A stretch of 64,000 bases of DNA from an uncultured Flavobacterium sp. (lineage in GTDB: Bacteria > Bacteroidota > Bacteroidia > Flavobacteriales > Flavobacteriaceae), in contig NZ_OY730259.1 in assembly GCF_963422545.1 (NCBI RefSeq), positions 1 through 64,000 on the forward strand, in the 5' to 3' direction. Below, one piece after another: positions 17,884-25,961 of the stretch. Within the stretch, counting starts at the first letter, position 1, and every line of letters begins with the position of its first letter. A program made the position numbers and the translations under genes. The notes beneath the pieces are model-generated. The model saw only the letters and a list, made by a program, of their open reading frames with translations, did no database searches and was not told the origin of the DNA.

Positions 17884-18615
17884 ATGGAAAAAGGGGATGA
17901 AAAAGTTAGAAAAACCGCCAAACAAAGTAGCGGAAATATAATAGAAATTGATTGTGTTATTTTCAATTTTGAAGATGAGAATCTCAAAGTTTTACTTGTA
18001 AAACAAAAGGAGAATCCAGGAAATGTAAGTTGGAGGCTGGCTAGTGATTATATAAAGAAAAACGAAACCATGTCAAGTACAGCTCAGAATATTCTGGAGA
18101 AATATATTGGCGGTAATCAGTTTTTTTTAAAACAGTTAAAGGCCTTTGGTTATTCGTCCCAATCTTCATTGCAGGAAGATATTTCAATTGGATATTATGC
18201 ATTGGTAAAAAGAGGCAACATGTTGAATGAAACCTTAAGCGATGATGTGAAATGGATTGGTATTCATGAAATTACTGGTTTGAATGACAGACATAAAACC
18301 ATTCTGGATTACAGTGTAAAAGAATTGCGCAAAAACATTTGCAGCAGCGCAATAGGGTTTAATTTATTACCTGAAAAGTTCACATTGTTACAGGTGATAC
18401 ATCTTTATGAAGAAATTTTAAACATCGAAATAAACAAATCTAATTTTAGAAGAAAACTATTTCAGATGGATTTAGTAAATGATTCAAATGAAAAAGAAGA
18501 GGATGTTTCGCACAGAGCAGCCAGATTTTATAGTCTAAACTTAAAAAAAGATGAAATGCTTGCTCACAAAACACTTGATTTCAATTTTTATGGTAAATCA
18601 TTTTTTGCGGAATAA
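17884..18615 (+). CDS. Nudix-like (NrtR-type) transcriptional regulator of xylose genes
   Basis: The 243-residue protein begins with a Nudix-fold domain (NIIEIDCVIFNFEDENLKVL and WRLASDYIKKNETM). The Nudix box is degenerate: where active enzymes have REUXEE, this has AQNILEKYIGG, so hydrolysis is unlikely. Residues about 150-240 form a winged-helix-like part (LLPEKFTLLQVIHLYEEIL, then NKSNFRRKLFQMDLV). This is the NrtR architecture; a regulator of this type controls arabinose genes in Bacteroides (AraR). Sitting directly before xylB and xylA, it is probably a local sensor of xylose or a phosphorylated intermediate. No operator for it was identified. It lies 37 bp after GH43. Confidence 0.85.
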   Translation: MEKGDEKVRKTAKQSSGNIIEIDCVIFNFEDENLKVLLVKQKENPGNVSWRLASDYIKKNETMSSTAQNILEKYIGGNQFFLKQLKAFGYSSQSSLQEDISIGYYALVKRGNMLNETLSDDVKWIGIHEITGLNDRHKTILDYSVKELRKNICSSAIGFNLLPEKFTLLQVIHLYEEILNIEINKSNFRRKLFQMDLVNDSNEKEEDVSHRAARFYSLNLKKDEMLAHKTLDFNFYGKSFFAE

Positions 18616-18718
18616 GTTATTTTCTACCAAACAGAAGTATTATAAAGGCAAAGTATGTTTTTAAAATAAACGGAACCGCAATGAAAAAAAATAAGAGAAT
18701 TAGAATCATTATAAAGTT

Positions 18719-20200
18719 ATGTATTATATAGGATATGATATTGGAAGTTCTTCTGTCAAGGCAGCCTTGGTAGAAGTTGAAACAGGCAAAAAAATAATTG
18801 TTTTGAATGAGCCTCAAAACGAAATGGAAATTTTGTCATTGCACCCAGATTGGGCAGAGCAGGATCCTGAGATTTGGTGGCAACACATTTGTATAGCAAC
18901 TAAAAGAGCCATTCGTGAAGCCAATATAGATGCATCGAAAATTCAGGGCATTGGAATCTCTTACCAAATGCACGGATTGGTTATCGTAGATAAAGACGGA
19001 AATGCACTTCGAAATTCTATTATCTGGTGTGACAGCCGTGCAGTTGAAATTGGAAATAAGGCTTTCGCCGAAATTGGAGAACAAAAAAGTATGAAACATT
19101 TGTTGAATTCTCCAGGAAATTTCACCGCTTCAAAGCTAAAATGGGTAAAAGAAAACGAACCTGAAATTTACAGTAAAATTTATAAATACATGCTTCCGGG
19201 AGATTACATCGCTTTAAAATTGACAGGCGAAGTAACCACTACCAAAAACGGTTTGTCTGAAGGAATGCTTTGGGATTATAAAGAGAATAAAGTAGCAGAT
19301 TGGCTTTTAGATTACTACGGAATCGACCAATCGCTGACGCCAAAAATCGTAGAAAACTTTACCAATCAAGGTGTTGTAACAGAGAAAGCTTCAAAAGAAT
19401 CCGGACTTCCTGTTGGTATTCCGGTAGTTTACAGAGCAGGTGATCAGCCTAATAATGCTTTGGCTTTAAATGTTTTGAATCCGGGAGAAGTAGCTGCAAC
19501 AGGCGGAACTTCGGGAGTGTTTTATGCCGTAAGCGAAATATCTTCAGGAAAAAGCACAAGAGTAAACAATTTTGTACATGTTAATTACGAATTAGAAACA
19601 CCTCGAGTGGGTAAGCTTTTAAATATTAGCGGAGCAGGAATTCAGTACAGATGGCTTCGAAATAATATGGGTGATGAAACCTATGAATCAATGAATCATA
19701 AAGCTTCAAAAATTGATATTGGGTCAGATGGTGTTGTAGTGATTCCGTTTGGAAATGGCGTTGAGCGTATGTTCAACAATAAAAACATCGGAACACATTT
19801 TTTAAACCTCAACTTAAATATTCATAACAGCGCACATTTGTTTAGAGCATCTTTAGAGGGAATCGCGTTTTCATTTGTATATGGAATGGATTGTTTAAAA
19901 GATGATAATGCAGCAATTAATGTAATAAGAGCCGGAAATGACAATTTATTTCGTTCAGAGATTTTCTCTAATACGGTGGCTACTTTAATTGGTCATGAAA
20001 TTGAAATTTACAACACAACCGGTGCAGTTGGCGCAGCAAGAGCAGTAGGGTTAAAAGATGGTGATTATAACAAATTTGGTTCAAGTATTACAACCAACGA
20101 TCACGTTATGACATTTTTACCATTGAAAAATAGAGAACCTTATGAAAAGGCCTATCAAAAATGGAAGCAGGAATTAGAATTAATATTAACAACTAAATAA
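18719..20200 (+). CDS. xylB: Xylulokinase
   Basis: The 493-residue protein is an FGGY-family kinase: N-terminal phosphate-binding YIGYDIGSSSVKAALVE, the SYQMHGLVIVDKDGN and IIWCDSRA segments, VYRAGDQPNNALALNVLNPG and the ATP-site TGGTSGVFYAV. It phosphorylates D-xylulose to xylulose-5-phosphate in the cytoplasm. It lies 9 bp before xylA and 103 bp after the Nudix-like regulator. Substrate assignment rests on family resemblance plus this context. Confidence 0.95.
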   Translation: MYYIGYDIGSSSVKAALVEVETGKKIIVLNEPQNEMEILSLHPDWAEQDPEIWWQHICIATKRAIREANIDASKIQGIGISYQMHGLVIVDKDGNALRNSIIWCDSRAVEIGNKAFAEIGEQKSMKHLLNSPGNFTASKLKWVKENEPEIYSKIYKYMLPGDYIALKLTGEVTTTKNGLSEGMLWDYKENKVADWLLDYYGIDQSLTPKIVENFTNQGVVTEKASKESGLPVGIPVVYRAGDQPNNALALNVLNPGEVAATGGTSGVFYAVSEISSGKSTRVNNFVHVNYELETPRVGKLLNISGAGIQYRWLRNNMGDETYESMNHKASKIDIGSDGVVVIPFGNGVERMFNNKNIGTHFLNLNLNIHNSAHLFRASLEGIAFSFVYGMDCLKDDNAAINVIRAGNDNLFRSEIFSNTVATLIGHEIEIYNTTGAVGAARAVGLKDGDYNKFGSSITTNDHVMTFLPLKNREPYEKAYQKWKQELELILTTK

Positions 20201-20209
20201 AAGAATCAA

Positions 20210-21535
20210 ATGATAGTTTTAGGAGATAAAGAATACTACAAAGGTATTGGCCAAATTAAATTTGAAGGTGCGGCATCTGATAATCCTTTGGCATTTAAAT
20301 ATTACAATCCGGATCAGGTTGTAGCCGGAAAAACAATGCGTGAGCACTTTAGATTTGCAATCGCATATTGGCACACATTCTGCGGACAAGGAAGTGATCC
20401 ATTCGGGCCAGGAACTCAAAATTTTGCCTGGGATCAGTCTTCAGACCCATATCAGGCAGCAAAAGATAAAGCAGATGCAGCTTTTGAATTTATCAGCAAA
20501 ATGGGATTTGATTATTTCTGTTTTCACGATTATGATTTAATTGCAGAAGGTCCAACTTTCGCAGAATCAGAAAAACGATTAGCAGCAATTACAGAATACT
20601 TAAAACAGAAAAAAGCAGCGTCTGGAATTAAATTGCTTTGGGGAACTTCAAACTGTTTCTCAAATCCAAGATTTATGAACGGTGCAGCTACAAATCCTGA
20701 TTTTAATGTTGTAGCAAGAGCCGGAGGACAAGTAAAACTAGCTTTGGATGCAACTATTGCTTTAGATGGAGAAAACTATGTATTCTGGGGTGGTAGAGAA
20801 GGATATATGTCATTATTGAATACAGACATGGGAAGAGAATTAGACCATATGGCACAGTTCTTAACAATGTCCAGAGATTATGCAAGAGCGCAAGGTTTTA
20901 AAGGAACTTTCTTTATTGAGCCAAAACCAATGGAACCATCAAAACACCAATACGATTTTGACTCGGCAACTGCAATTGGATTCTTAAAAGAATATGGTTT
21001 AGACAAAGATTTCAAAATCAATATTGAGGTAAATCACGCAACATTGGCACAGCATACTTTTCAGCATGAATTAGAAGTTGCTGCAAAAGCTGGAATGTTA
21101 GGAAGCATTGATGCCAACAGAGGTGATTATCAAAATGGGTGGGATACAGACCAGTTTCCAAACAACATTCAGGAAACTACAGAAGCAATGTTGGTATTTT
21201 TAAAAGCTAGAGGATTACAAGGTGGAGGAGTAAATTTTGATGCAAAAATCAGAAGAAATTCAACAGACCTGGAGGATGTTTTCTTAGCGCACATTGGTGG
21301 TGCTGATACTTTTGCAAGAGCATTATTGACTGCAGATAAAATCATCACTTCTTCTCCTTACGAAAAATTAAGAACAGAAAGATACAGTTCATTCGATTCT
21401 GGAAAAGGTAAAGATTTTGAAAACGGAAAATTAAACCTTAAAGATTTATACGATATCGCAAACCAAAACGGAGAGTTAACACTTCAAAGCGGTAAACAGG
21501 AATTGTTTGAAAATATCATTAACCAGTATATATAA
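20210..21535 (+). CDS. xylA: Xylose isomerase
   Basis: The 441-residue protein matches the long (class II) xylose isomerases. Visible signatures are YWHTFCGQGSDPFG, the catalytic His in FDYFCFHDYDLIAEG, VFWGGREGYMSLLNTD, metal ligands in TFFIEPKPMEPSKHQYD and INIEVNHATLAQHTFQHE, and LGSIDANRGDYQNGWDTDQF. It converts D-xylose to D-xylulose, using divalent metal, in the cytoplasm. xylB precedes it by 9 bp; a 33-bp perfect inverted repeat follows. Confidence 0.97.
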   Translation: MIVLGDKEYYKGIGQIKFEGAASDNPLAFKYYNPDQVVAGKTMREHFRFAIAYWHTFCGQGSDPFGPGTQNFAWDQSSDPYQAAKDKADAAFEFISKMGFDYFCFHDYDLIAEGPTFAESEKRLAAITEYLKQKKAASGIKLLWGTSNCFSNPRFMNGAATNPDFNVVARAGGQVKLALDATIALDGENYVFWGGREGYMSLLNTDMGRELDHMAQFLTMSRDYARAQGFKGTFFIEPKPMEPSKHQYDFDSATAIGFLKEYGLDKDFKINIEVNHATLAQHTFQHELEVAAKAGMLGSIDANRGDYQNGWDTDQFPNNIQETTEAMLVFLKARGLQGGGVNFDAKIRRNSTDLEDVFLAHIGGADTFARALLTADKIITSSPYEKLRTERYSSFDSGKGKDFENGKLNLKDLYDIANQNGELTLQSGKQELFENIINQYI

Positions 21536-21555
21536 TTGGTAAAATCCATAAAGTT

Positions 21556-21588
21556 AGACCTGACAGGTTTTTAAAACCTGTCAGGTCT
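21556..21588. repeat. Perfect 33-nt inverted repeat between xylA and the transaldolase gene
   Basis: Arms AGACCTGACAGGTTTT and AAAACCTGTCAGGTCT are separated by a single T. It lies 20 bp after xylA. Only a short T-rich stretch follows, so it may act as a partial terminator or RNA-stabilising hairpin. The sequence resembles repetitive palindromes common in flavobacteria. Confidence 0.7.
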
Positions 21589-21675
21589 CTTTGGGTTAAA
21601 CATTTTTTGAATCTTTGACAAACTGAACGATTAATTGCTTGACGACACTATTAACCAACATTAAACAAAAAAACT

Positions 21676-22332
21676 ATGAAATTTTTTATTGATACTGCCA
21701 ATCTTGAAGACATTAAAGAAGCACAATCTTTAGGTGTTCTTGATGGCGTAACGACCAACCCGTCTTTGATGGCCAAAGAAGGAATTACCGGAAAAGACAA
21801 TATCCTAAAGCACTATCTTGCTATTTGCAACATTGTTGACGGAGATGTTTCTGCTGAAGTAATCTCGACAGATTTCGACGGAATGATCAGAGAAGGAGAA
21901 GAACTTGCCGGGCTGCATCCTCAGATTGTCGTGAAACTGCCCATGATTGCTGATGGTGTAAAAGCCTGTAAATATTTTTCTTCAAAAGGAATCAGAACCA
22001 ATGTTACCTTAGTCTTTTCTGCCGGACAAGCATTATTAGCTGCAAAAGCCGGCGCTACTTATGTTTCGCCGTTTTTAGGAAGATTAGATGATATTTCGAC
22101 AGACGGAATGCATTTAATTGCAGAGATTAGGGAAATTTACGATAATTATGATTATCAAACCCAGATTCTCTCAGCTTCGATCAGACATACAATGCATATC
22201 GTAAATTGTGCAAAAGTAGGCTCAGATGTTATGACCGGACCTCTTTCTGCAATTAAAGGATTATTGAAACATCCATTAACCGATATTGGGCTTAATCAAT
22301 TTATTGAAGATGCAAAAAAAATGAATTTATAA
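21676..22332 (+). CDS. tal: Small transaldolase / fructose-6-phosphate aldolase-like protein
   Basis: The 218-residue protein is of the short TalC/FSA type: MKFFIDTANLEDIKEAQ, DGVTTNPSLMAKEG, the Schiff-base lysine K87 in IVVKLPMIADGVKA, VTLVFSAGQALLAAKAGATYVSPFLGR split over residues 115-140, and SASIRHTMHI. In this setting it most likely acts as transaldolase in the pentose-phosphate steps after XylB. Proteins of this length are sometimes labelled fsa. It closes the symporter-xylAB unit, with a terminator 42 bp later. Confidence 0.92.
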   Translation: MKFFIDTANLEDIKEAQSLGVLDGVTTNPSLMAKEGITGKDNILKHYLAICNIVDGDVSAEVISTDFDGMIREGEELAGLHPQIVVKLPMIADGVKACKYFSSKGIRTNVTLVFSAGQALLAAKAGATYVSPFLGRLDDISTDGMHLIAEIREIYDNYDYQTQILSASIRHTMHIVNCAKVGSDVMTGPLSAIKGLLKHPLTDIGLNQFIEDAKKMNL

Positions 22333-22373
22333 AGTTCTTTTTACCGATTTTAATAAGTTTATACCATTACCAA

Positions 22374-22409
22374 AGCTCCTTTTAAATCTAATTTGAAAGG
22401 AGTTTTTTG
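22374..22409 (+). terminator. Intrinsic terminator after the transaldolase gene
   Basis: A stem of AGCTCCTTTTAAAT with ATTTGAAAGGAGTT is followed by a run of T. It ends the xylAB operon before the SusC promoter region. Confidence 0.8.
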
Positions 22410-22419
22410 CGTTTTATCA

Positions 22420-22431
22420 ACAACCGATTGC
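22420..22431. promoter_or_regulatory. LacI-type operator ACAACCGATTGC (11 of 12)
   Basis: It has one mismatch to the motif and lies 344 bp upstream of the perfect site at 22764, in the 527-bp gap before susC. It may be an auxiliary operator for looping. The rest of the gap between the two sites is AT-rich with no supported gene. Confidence 0.55.
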
Positions 22432-22763
22432 TCCTTACGTTATTTTGGTTTCTTTTTTCTTGTAAAAAGGAGCAGAATAACAACCAGTTAGGGGTTAATA
22501 GTGAGTTGTTCTGTATTTGCCTTCTTTATTTTAACAATATTTTTACTTTAAAAAAGATGCTCGTTATCCAATAGAGGTGCAATTTGGTTGGCTTTTTTTG
22601 TTTTATGTTTTTTTTAGCTAAATCTGTAAAACGCTATAATATCATTAAAATTAGAATTGAAATCAATTGTAATGATGTGTATTATATATTATTTTGGTAA
22701 ATTAATTGTGTACACTGTTTTTTATCTGGTGCTTTATTGTCAATTCTTGAAAAAAAATATCAA

Positions 22764-22775
22764 ACAACCGATTGT
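22764..22775. promoter_or_regulatory. LacI-type operator ACAACCGATTGT (perfect) at the susC promoter
   Basis: It overlaps the probable -33 TTG of the susC promoter, so binding would block RNA polymerase. It is identical to 15246-15257 and the reverse complement of 53774-53785. Confidence 0.72.
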
Positions 22776-22800
22776 GTATTGGTTGTTTTTTTTATATTTG
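22772..22800 (+). promoter_or_regulatory. Promoter of the first SusC/SusD operon
   Basis: TTG at 22772-22774, an 18-bp spacer and TATATTTG at 22793-22800 match the Bacteroidota sigma-factor pattern exactly. The leader to the susC ATG would be about 50 nt. The segment after it (atttgt, then atacacttattaa) is repeated at the promoter near 53.8 kb. Confidence 0.65.
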
Positions 22801-22859
22801 TTATTAATACACTTATTAACTAAACCAAAACCAAGTTTTAACTATCTAAACCAATTTTT

Positions 22860-25800
22860 ATGATTGACTTTTTTGTTACAAGTAAACTGAAGCATCTAAA
22901 ATGCTTTTGTTTTTTGATCTTAATGTTTGCGCTGTCATTCCACTCGAATGCACAGACAAAAGTCACAGGGACAGTATCAGATGCAAGCGGTCCAATCCCT
23001 GGAGCGAATGTGAATTTAAAAGGTGCTAAAAATGGAGTAAGCACCAGTTTTGACGGTACTTATACTATCGATGTACCTTCTAACGGAGTACTTATTTTTA
23101 GCTTTATAGGCCTTAAAAGCCAAGAAGTTGCTGTTAATGGGCGAGCCCAAATAAATGTAACGCTTGAAGAGAATTCAGACGTTTTAAAAGAAGTAGTGGT
23201 AATTGGTTACGGAACGCAAATGAAAGAAGCGGTAACCGGATCTGTAGCATCTATTGGAGGAAAAGAATTAAGTGAGGTGCCATCTGGAAACATTACTCAG
23301 GCACTACAAGGAAGGCTCGCTGGTGTAGATTTGACTCAGACTTCTACAAAACCCGGAGCTTCAATGCAGATTCGTATACGCGGAACAAGGTCTTTAACCG
23401 GGAGTAATGATCCTTTAATTGTTCTGGACGGAGTTCCGTTTGCAGGTTCTATAGGAGATATAAATCCTGTTGATATTAAATCTGTTGATATTTTAAAAGA
23501 TGCTTCTGCAACAGCTATTTATGGTTCGCGTGGTGCAAATGGAGTTATATTGATTACTAGTAATAAAGGGCGTAAAAACCAAAAAGCTACATTTAATTAT
23601 AACGGATTTAGCGGTATCAAGCAGGTTTTTGGTAAATACGACATGATGGATGGTGCTAAGTTTGGAGCACTTCGTAATTATGCAGGTTTATATACAGATG
23701 GAGTTGATGAATCCAGAGGTACTAATACAGACTGGCAGAATTCACTTTACGGGGCTGGTGAAATGATTAGTCATGATGTCACCGTTTCCGGAGGTAGTGA
23801 GCGCGGGTCCTATAATGCAGGTTTAGGTTATTATAAAGAAGAGTCTGTTTTACCGGGACAAAAATACGAGCGTTTTAGTATACGAGCAGGTTTAGACCAG
23901 CAACTGGGAGGAGCTTTTCGTATGGGATTCAATACTAATAGTAATTACGCCGTTACTAATGGAGATAACATTGGTACAGGCACTATCTTAGGAACTTCTC
24001 CTTTGGCTAATCCTTATAATGCAGACGGATCTTTAAAAAGAACAGTTAGAATGGGAGCTGATGAAAATTGGGTTTATACAAGGAAATCTATAAATAATCT
24101 TGGAGAATCTTATGTTAATCAAAACAGAGCTTTTAGTTCTTATAACAATATTTTTGCTGAATTGAAGATACCCGGAGTAGAAGGTTTAAAGTATCGCATG
24201 AATACCGGATTAAATTTACGCTTGTCTAATAGTGGTTATTATGAAGGACAAGGAGTATTTGATGTAAATCCTACTACAATATCAAATGCGTCTATTAGCA
24301 ATACCTTATCAACGCAATGGCTTATTGAGAACTTGTTAACTTATGATAAGACTTTTGCTCAAAAGCATACGATCAATTTTGTTGGGTTATATTCGAATGA
24401 ACAGTATACCGGAAATACTTCCCAGATATCAAGAAACGGAATTACTTCAGATGCATTTCAGTTTTACAACTTAGGGCAGAGTGAAGAAGAAGCCGTTATA
24501 AATCCGGCAAATCAGGATTATACGCAATGGGGTCTACGATCGTACATGGCAAGGTTGATGTATTCATTTGACAATCGTTACTTTATTTCAGGTACAATTC
24601 GTTCAGATGGTTCATCCAGATTATCCAAAGGGAATAAATGGGTAACCTATCCGGCTGTTTCTGCAGGATGGACAGTTTCTAATGAATCTTTTATAAAAAA
24701 ACTTATATGGATTAATTTACTGAAAGTACGTGCCGGATATGGTGAAACTTCAAATCAGGCTGTTAATCCGTATGCTACTTTGGGAGCTTTAAGTACGAGA
24801 CCGTATAATTTTGGAACTACAAATTCTACAGGTGTATATGTTACAGAACTGCCTAACCCGAATTTAGGATGGGAGTTTTCTACAACCTGGAATTATGGAT
24901 TAGATTTTGGATTCTTTAATAACCGTTTATCAGGTACAATTGAATATTACAAAACACATACAAAAGATCTTCTGCAAAGAGTAGGTTTACCTGCAACATC
25001 AGGTGTGAGTAGTTATGTAGCAAACGTTGGGGAAACAGAGAATAAAGGTTACGAAATATCTTTAAACGGAGTTATTTTGGATAATCCAAAAGGGTTGAGC
25101 TGGACAGTTGGGGTTAATTTATATTCGAATAAAAATAAATTGGTTGCACTTGCTTCAGGATCTCAAAGAGACGAGGCGAACTCATGGTTTGTAGGTTATA
25201 ATATTAATTCAATCTATGATTATAAAAAAGTGGGTATTTGGCAAGAAGGTGATCCTTACATGTCTATTTTGGAACCGGGGCCAACTGGTATAAACCAACA
25301 AGGAACAGTAGTAGGATCAATAAAAGTTAAATATACGGGAGATTTTAACCCAGACGGTTCGCCAACTCGAGCAATTAATGCAAGTGACAGACAAATCATC
25401 GAAACTGATCCTGATTTTCAAGGAGGTTTTAATACAAATCTAACGTATAAAGGCTTCGATTTTTCGGCTGTTGGAGCATTTAAAAGCGGCGGAGTATTAG
25501 TAAGTACACTTTATGGAGGAGCAAGTTACCTTAATTTGCTTAACGGTCGTAGAAGTAATGTTGATGTAGATTATTGGACACCGGATAACAGAGATGCTGA
25601 ATACCCTAATCCAAGAGGTATTAGAAGTGGTGATAATCCAAAATACATGTCAACAATGGGTTATTTTGATGCATCTTATGTAAAAATCAGAGCATTAACT
25701 CTAGGATACACATTAGATCAGGAGTTTATGAAAAGAGTAGGTATTGAGAAACTACGAGTTTATTTTACGGCACAAAATCCATTTGTACTTTTCTCTCCTT

Positions 25801-25949
25801 ACCACAAACAGTCAGGAATGGATCCGGAAACAAATTCATACGGAGATGAAAATCAGGCAGTGGCTTCATACCAGCGCAGATTCCTTGTTATTGGAACAAA
25901 TACACCTACGACCAGAAATTTTTTATTCGGACTTAATTTAACATTTTAA
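22860..25949 (+). CDS. SusC/RagA-type TonB-dependent outer-membrane transporter (xylan oligosaccharides)
   Basis: The 1029-residue protein has an N-terminal signal region ending near SFHSNAQ. A carboxypeptidase-like regulatory domain follows (VTGTVSDASGPIPGANVNLK, residues about 34-120), then the TonB box region EVVVIGYGTQ, the plug with LAGVDLTQTSTKPGASMQIR and DPLIVLDGVPFAG, and a long barrel ending in the aromatic strand FLFGLNLTF. It would import xylo-oligosaccharides across the outer membrane together with the SusD encoded 12 bp downstream. The likely promoter carries a LacI-type operator. A second start (MFALSFHSNAQ) is possible but would leave a poor signal peptide. Confidence 0.95.
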   Translation: MIDFFVTSKLKHLKCFCFLILMFALSFHSNAQTKVTGTVSDASGPIPGANVNLKGAKNGVSTSFDGTYTIDVPSNGVLIFSFIGLKSQEVAVNGRAQINVTLEENSDVLKEVVVIGYGTQMKEAVTGSVASIGGKELSEVPSGNITQALQGRLAGVDLTQTSTKPGASMQIRIRGTRSLTGSNDPLIVLDGVPFAGSIGDINPVDIKSVDILKDASATAIYGSRGANGVILITSNKGRKNQKATFNYNGFSGIKQVFGKYDMMDGAKFGALRNYAGLYTDGVDESRGTNTDWQNSLYGAGEMISHDVTVSGGSERGSYNAGLGYYKEESVLPGQKYERFSIRAGLDQQLGGAFRMGFNTNSNYAVTNGDNIGTGTILGTSPLANPYNADGSLKRTVRMGADENWVYTRKSINNLGESYVNQNRAFSSYNNIFAELKIPGVEGLKYRMNTGLNLRLSNSGYYEGQGVFDVNPTTISNASISNTLSTQWLIENLLTYDKTFAQKHTINFVGLYSNEQYTGNTSQISRNGITSDAFQFYNLGQSEEEAVINPANQDYTQWGLRSYMARLMYSFDNRYFISGTIRSDGSSRLSKGNKWVTYPAVSAGWTVSNESFIKKLIWINLLKVRAGYGETSNQAVNPYATLGALSTRPYNFGTTNSTGVYVTELPNPNLGWEFSTTWNYGLDFGFFNNRLSGTIEYYKTHTKDLLQRVGLPATSGVSSYVANVGETENKGYEISLNGVILDNPKGLSWTVGVNLYSNKNKLVALASGSQRDEANSWFVGYNINSIYDYKKVGIWQEGDPYMSILEPGPTGINQQGTVVGSIKVKYTGDFNPDGSPTRAINASDRQIIETDPDFQGGFNTNLTYKGFDFSAVGAFKSGGVLVSTLYGGASYLNLLNGRRSNVDVDYWTPDNRDAEYPNPRGIRSGDNPKYMSTMGYFDASYVKIRALTLGYTLDQEFMKRVGIEKLRVYFTAQNPFVLFSPYHKQSGMDPETNSYGDENQAVASYQRRFLVIGTNTPTTRNFLFGLNLTF

Positions 25950-25961
25950 TCAAGAAGAACC

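Noticed and set aside
17884..18615. Active Nudix hydrolase (housekeeping nucleotide clean-up)
   Set aside because: The Nudix box lacks the catalytic glutamates and a DNA-binding-like C-terminal part is present.
22481..22496. Further LacI-type site 'acaaccagttag'
   Set aside because: It lacks the central CG and the right half-site; too weak to list.
22657..22863. 68-codon plus-strand frame before susC
   Set aside because: It overlaps the LacI-type operator, the promoter and the susC start, and its composition is what AT-rich promoter DNA gives by chance.
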